Source of the DNA: Chlamydiota bacterium
GTDB lineage: Bacteria > Chlamydiota > Chlamydiia > Chlamydiales > Parachlamydiaceae
Direction: 5' to 3'
Length of the DNA stretch: 14,571 bases
NCBI GenBank assembly: GCA_013286075.1
Contig: JABDGJ010000024.1
Coordinates: 1-14,571 of the forward strand
A program made the translations under genes and the position numbers. This document shows positions 13,635 to 14,571 of this stretch, piece by piece. Numbering within the stretch: position 1 is the stretch's first letter; every line of letters begins with the position of its first letter. Under the pieces are notes generated by a model. The model was given only the letters and a program-made list of their open reading frames with translations. It did not search any database and was not told the origin of the DNA.

Positions 13635-14571
13635 TTAATTTAGCCAAAAAGTAGAGTGTTTTTTAATTAGCGACTCATCGAGTATACCAGACTTAGCAAT
13701 TTCTCGTTTAATTTGTGATAAACCCGGAAATGTCTCTTTAGATAATAAGGTAGTTATTTCGTTTGTGAGGACCTGATTAGCTGTTAGATCAGGATTTCGC
13801 CATTCTTTTCTAGACAGAGGATAATCCATATCAATCAGGCCTGCCACGAGCTTTTCAGCTTTTGGATAGTTAGAGATATATTTTTGAACCATATCCGATA
13901 TTTGAATAGACTTCTTTTGTTGTTCATCTGGAATGGCACTTGTTGTCCAACCATGGTAATCATCATGTCGAGTGAATGAATATTCTGTCCCAGTTACTCG
14001 ATTGTCTGCTTTTTCTGGAGCGGGAAGGTCTGGAAAAGAAACAAAATTGTCTCGCGTGTGTAACAAACCGTTCTTGCGTATGTCTTCCAGGGTAGAATCT
14101 CCCAAAACTGGATTTATTCTAGTGAAAGTTGTAGGATACATGACTTGGAATAAAGATTGCATAATACCTATGGTAGCAAATAGATGGTGCATCTTTCCGT
14201 TTTCTGTATAGAACTGTAAGGGCATGCCCCCCCCTGTTGTCGCCAAAAGTGCCGTATCTAGCTCTGATGTTACATAGGGAAAACGAAAAATAAATTGTTC
14301 AGAAATAGGAAGTTGTTTTATTTTCTTATAAAGTCCTTCTTCCTCCGCTGGATTCAGATAAAAATATATTCCGTTAATTATCTTATCTTTGTGTAGCCCA
14401 CTCTCTTGGTGCATCTGAGCTATCGTCTTGTTTTCGAGACCTAGATGAATAATTTTTTTTGCTGTTTCCGTTACATTTCCTTGGTTATTAAATATCCGAA
14501 TCACTTCTATATCAAGTTTAGGGTGATGTAAGAGAATCGCATAATAGCGCATGACTGTTCCAAATTGCTGC
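13635..14571 (-). CDS. Protein of unknown function, possibly 5'-truncated by window edge
   Basis: I do not recognise this protein. The first visible ATG is at 14552, giving 305 residues (MRYYAILLHHPKLDIEVIRI at the start), but the frame stays open to the window edge (residues QQFGTV precede the Met), so the real start may lie outside. It looks soluble and mixed alpha/beta, without signal peptide or membrane helices. Eye-catching features are a glycine run in ATTGGGMP (104-111), a His pair in GKMHHLF (119-125) and a His/Asp cluster TRHDDYHGW (194-202), which could be a metal or catalytic site. It is 139 bp upstream of rpmG on the same strand, beyond an inverted repeat, so it is probably a separate transcript. 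An accessory or effector role is possible but unsupported. Confidence 0.7.
   Translation of the reverse strand, partial: QQFGTVMRYYAILLHHPKLDIEVIRIFNNQGNVTETAKKIIHLGLENKTIAQMHQESGLHKDKIINGIYFYLNPAEEEGLYKKIKQLPISEQFIFRFPYVTSELDTALLATTGGGMPLQFYTENGKMHHLFATIGIMQSLFQVMYPTTFTRINPVLGDSTLEDIRKNGLLHTRDNFVSFPDLPAPEKADNRVTGTEYSFTRHDDYHGWTTSAIPDEQQKKSIQISDMVQKYISNYPKAEKLVAGLIDMDYPLSRKEWRNPDLTANQVLTNEITTLLSKETFPGLSQIKREIAKSGILDESLIKKHSTFWLN

Overview
The window looks like a chromosomal segment of a Chlamydiota bacterium, most likely an environmental, amoeba-associated lineage rather than a Chlamydia pathogen. Three observations support this. The minus-strand trio rpmG - large LolC/E permease - LolD ATPase has the order I recall for the classical chlamydial genomes. 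There is a eukaryote-like effector candidate that joins IQ motifs, an F-box-like segment and a protein kinase domain. Base composition is AT-rich throughout. The genus cannot be fixed from the sequence alone.

Layout. (1) 1-1996, plus strand: the 3' end of astD and a complete astB, overlapping by 10 bp; this is the arginine succinyltransferase route for arginine breakdown. (2) 2075-7699, plus strand: a tightly packed five-gene signalling operon. It encodes a 76-aa unknown, a CheW-like coupling protein, a CheA histidine kinase with a C-terminal receiver, a response regulator whose receiver and stalk resemble WspR but whose output is a SpoIIE/PP2C phosphatase, and a four-TM protein with a repetitive 35-residue coiled coil. 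The likely flow is sensor to CheW/CheA-REC, to phosphorylated regulator, to dephosphorylation of an STAS-type protein encoded elsewhere. (3) 7700-8021: a decayed GxxExxY-type gene into which a 123-bp MITE-like element has inserted; removing the element and one target duplication restores a reading frame and its stop. (4) 8022-9803, minus strand: the IQ/F-box/kinase protein, whose catalytic lysine appears to be relocated as in eukaryotic WNK kinases. (5) 9804-10497: AT-rich promoter DNA and a second, 461-bp copy of the same element family, with its own 7-bp target duplication, a truncated four-helix-bundle (23S-IVS family) gene and a perfect 30-bp hairpin. (6) 10498-13495, minus strand: rpmG-lolC/E-lolD operon. 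(7) 13635 to the window end, minus strand: a protein I do not recognise, possibly continuing past the edge.

The strongest candidates for something new are the Wsp-like pathway with a phosphatase output, the WNK-like bacterial kinase, and the element family with 7-bp target duplications that carries a remnant of a four-helix-bundle gene.
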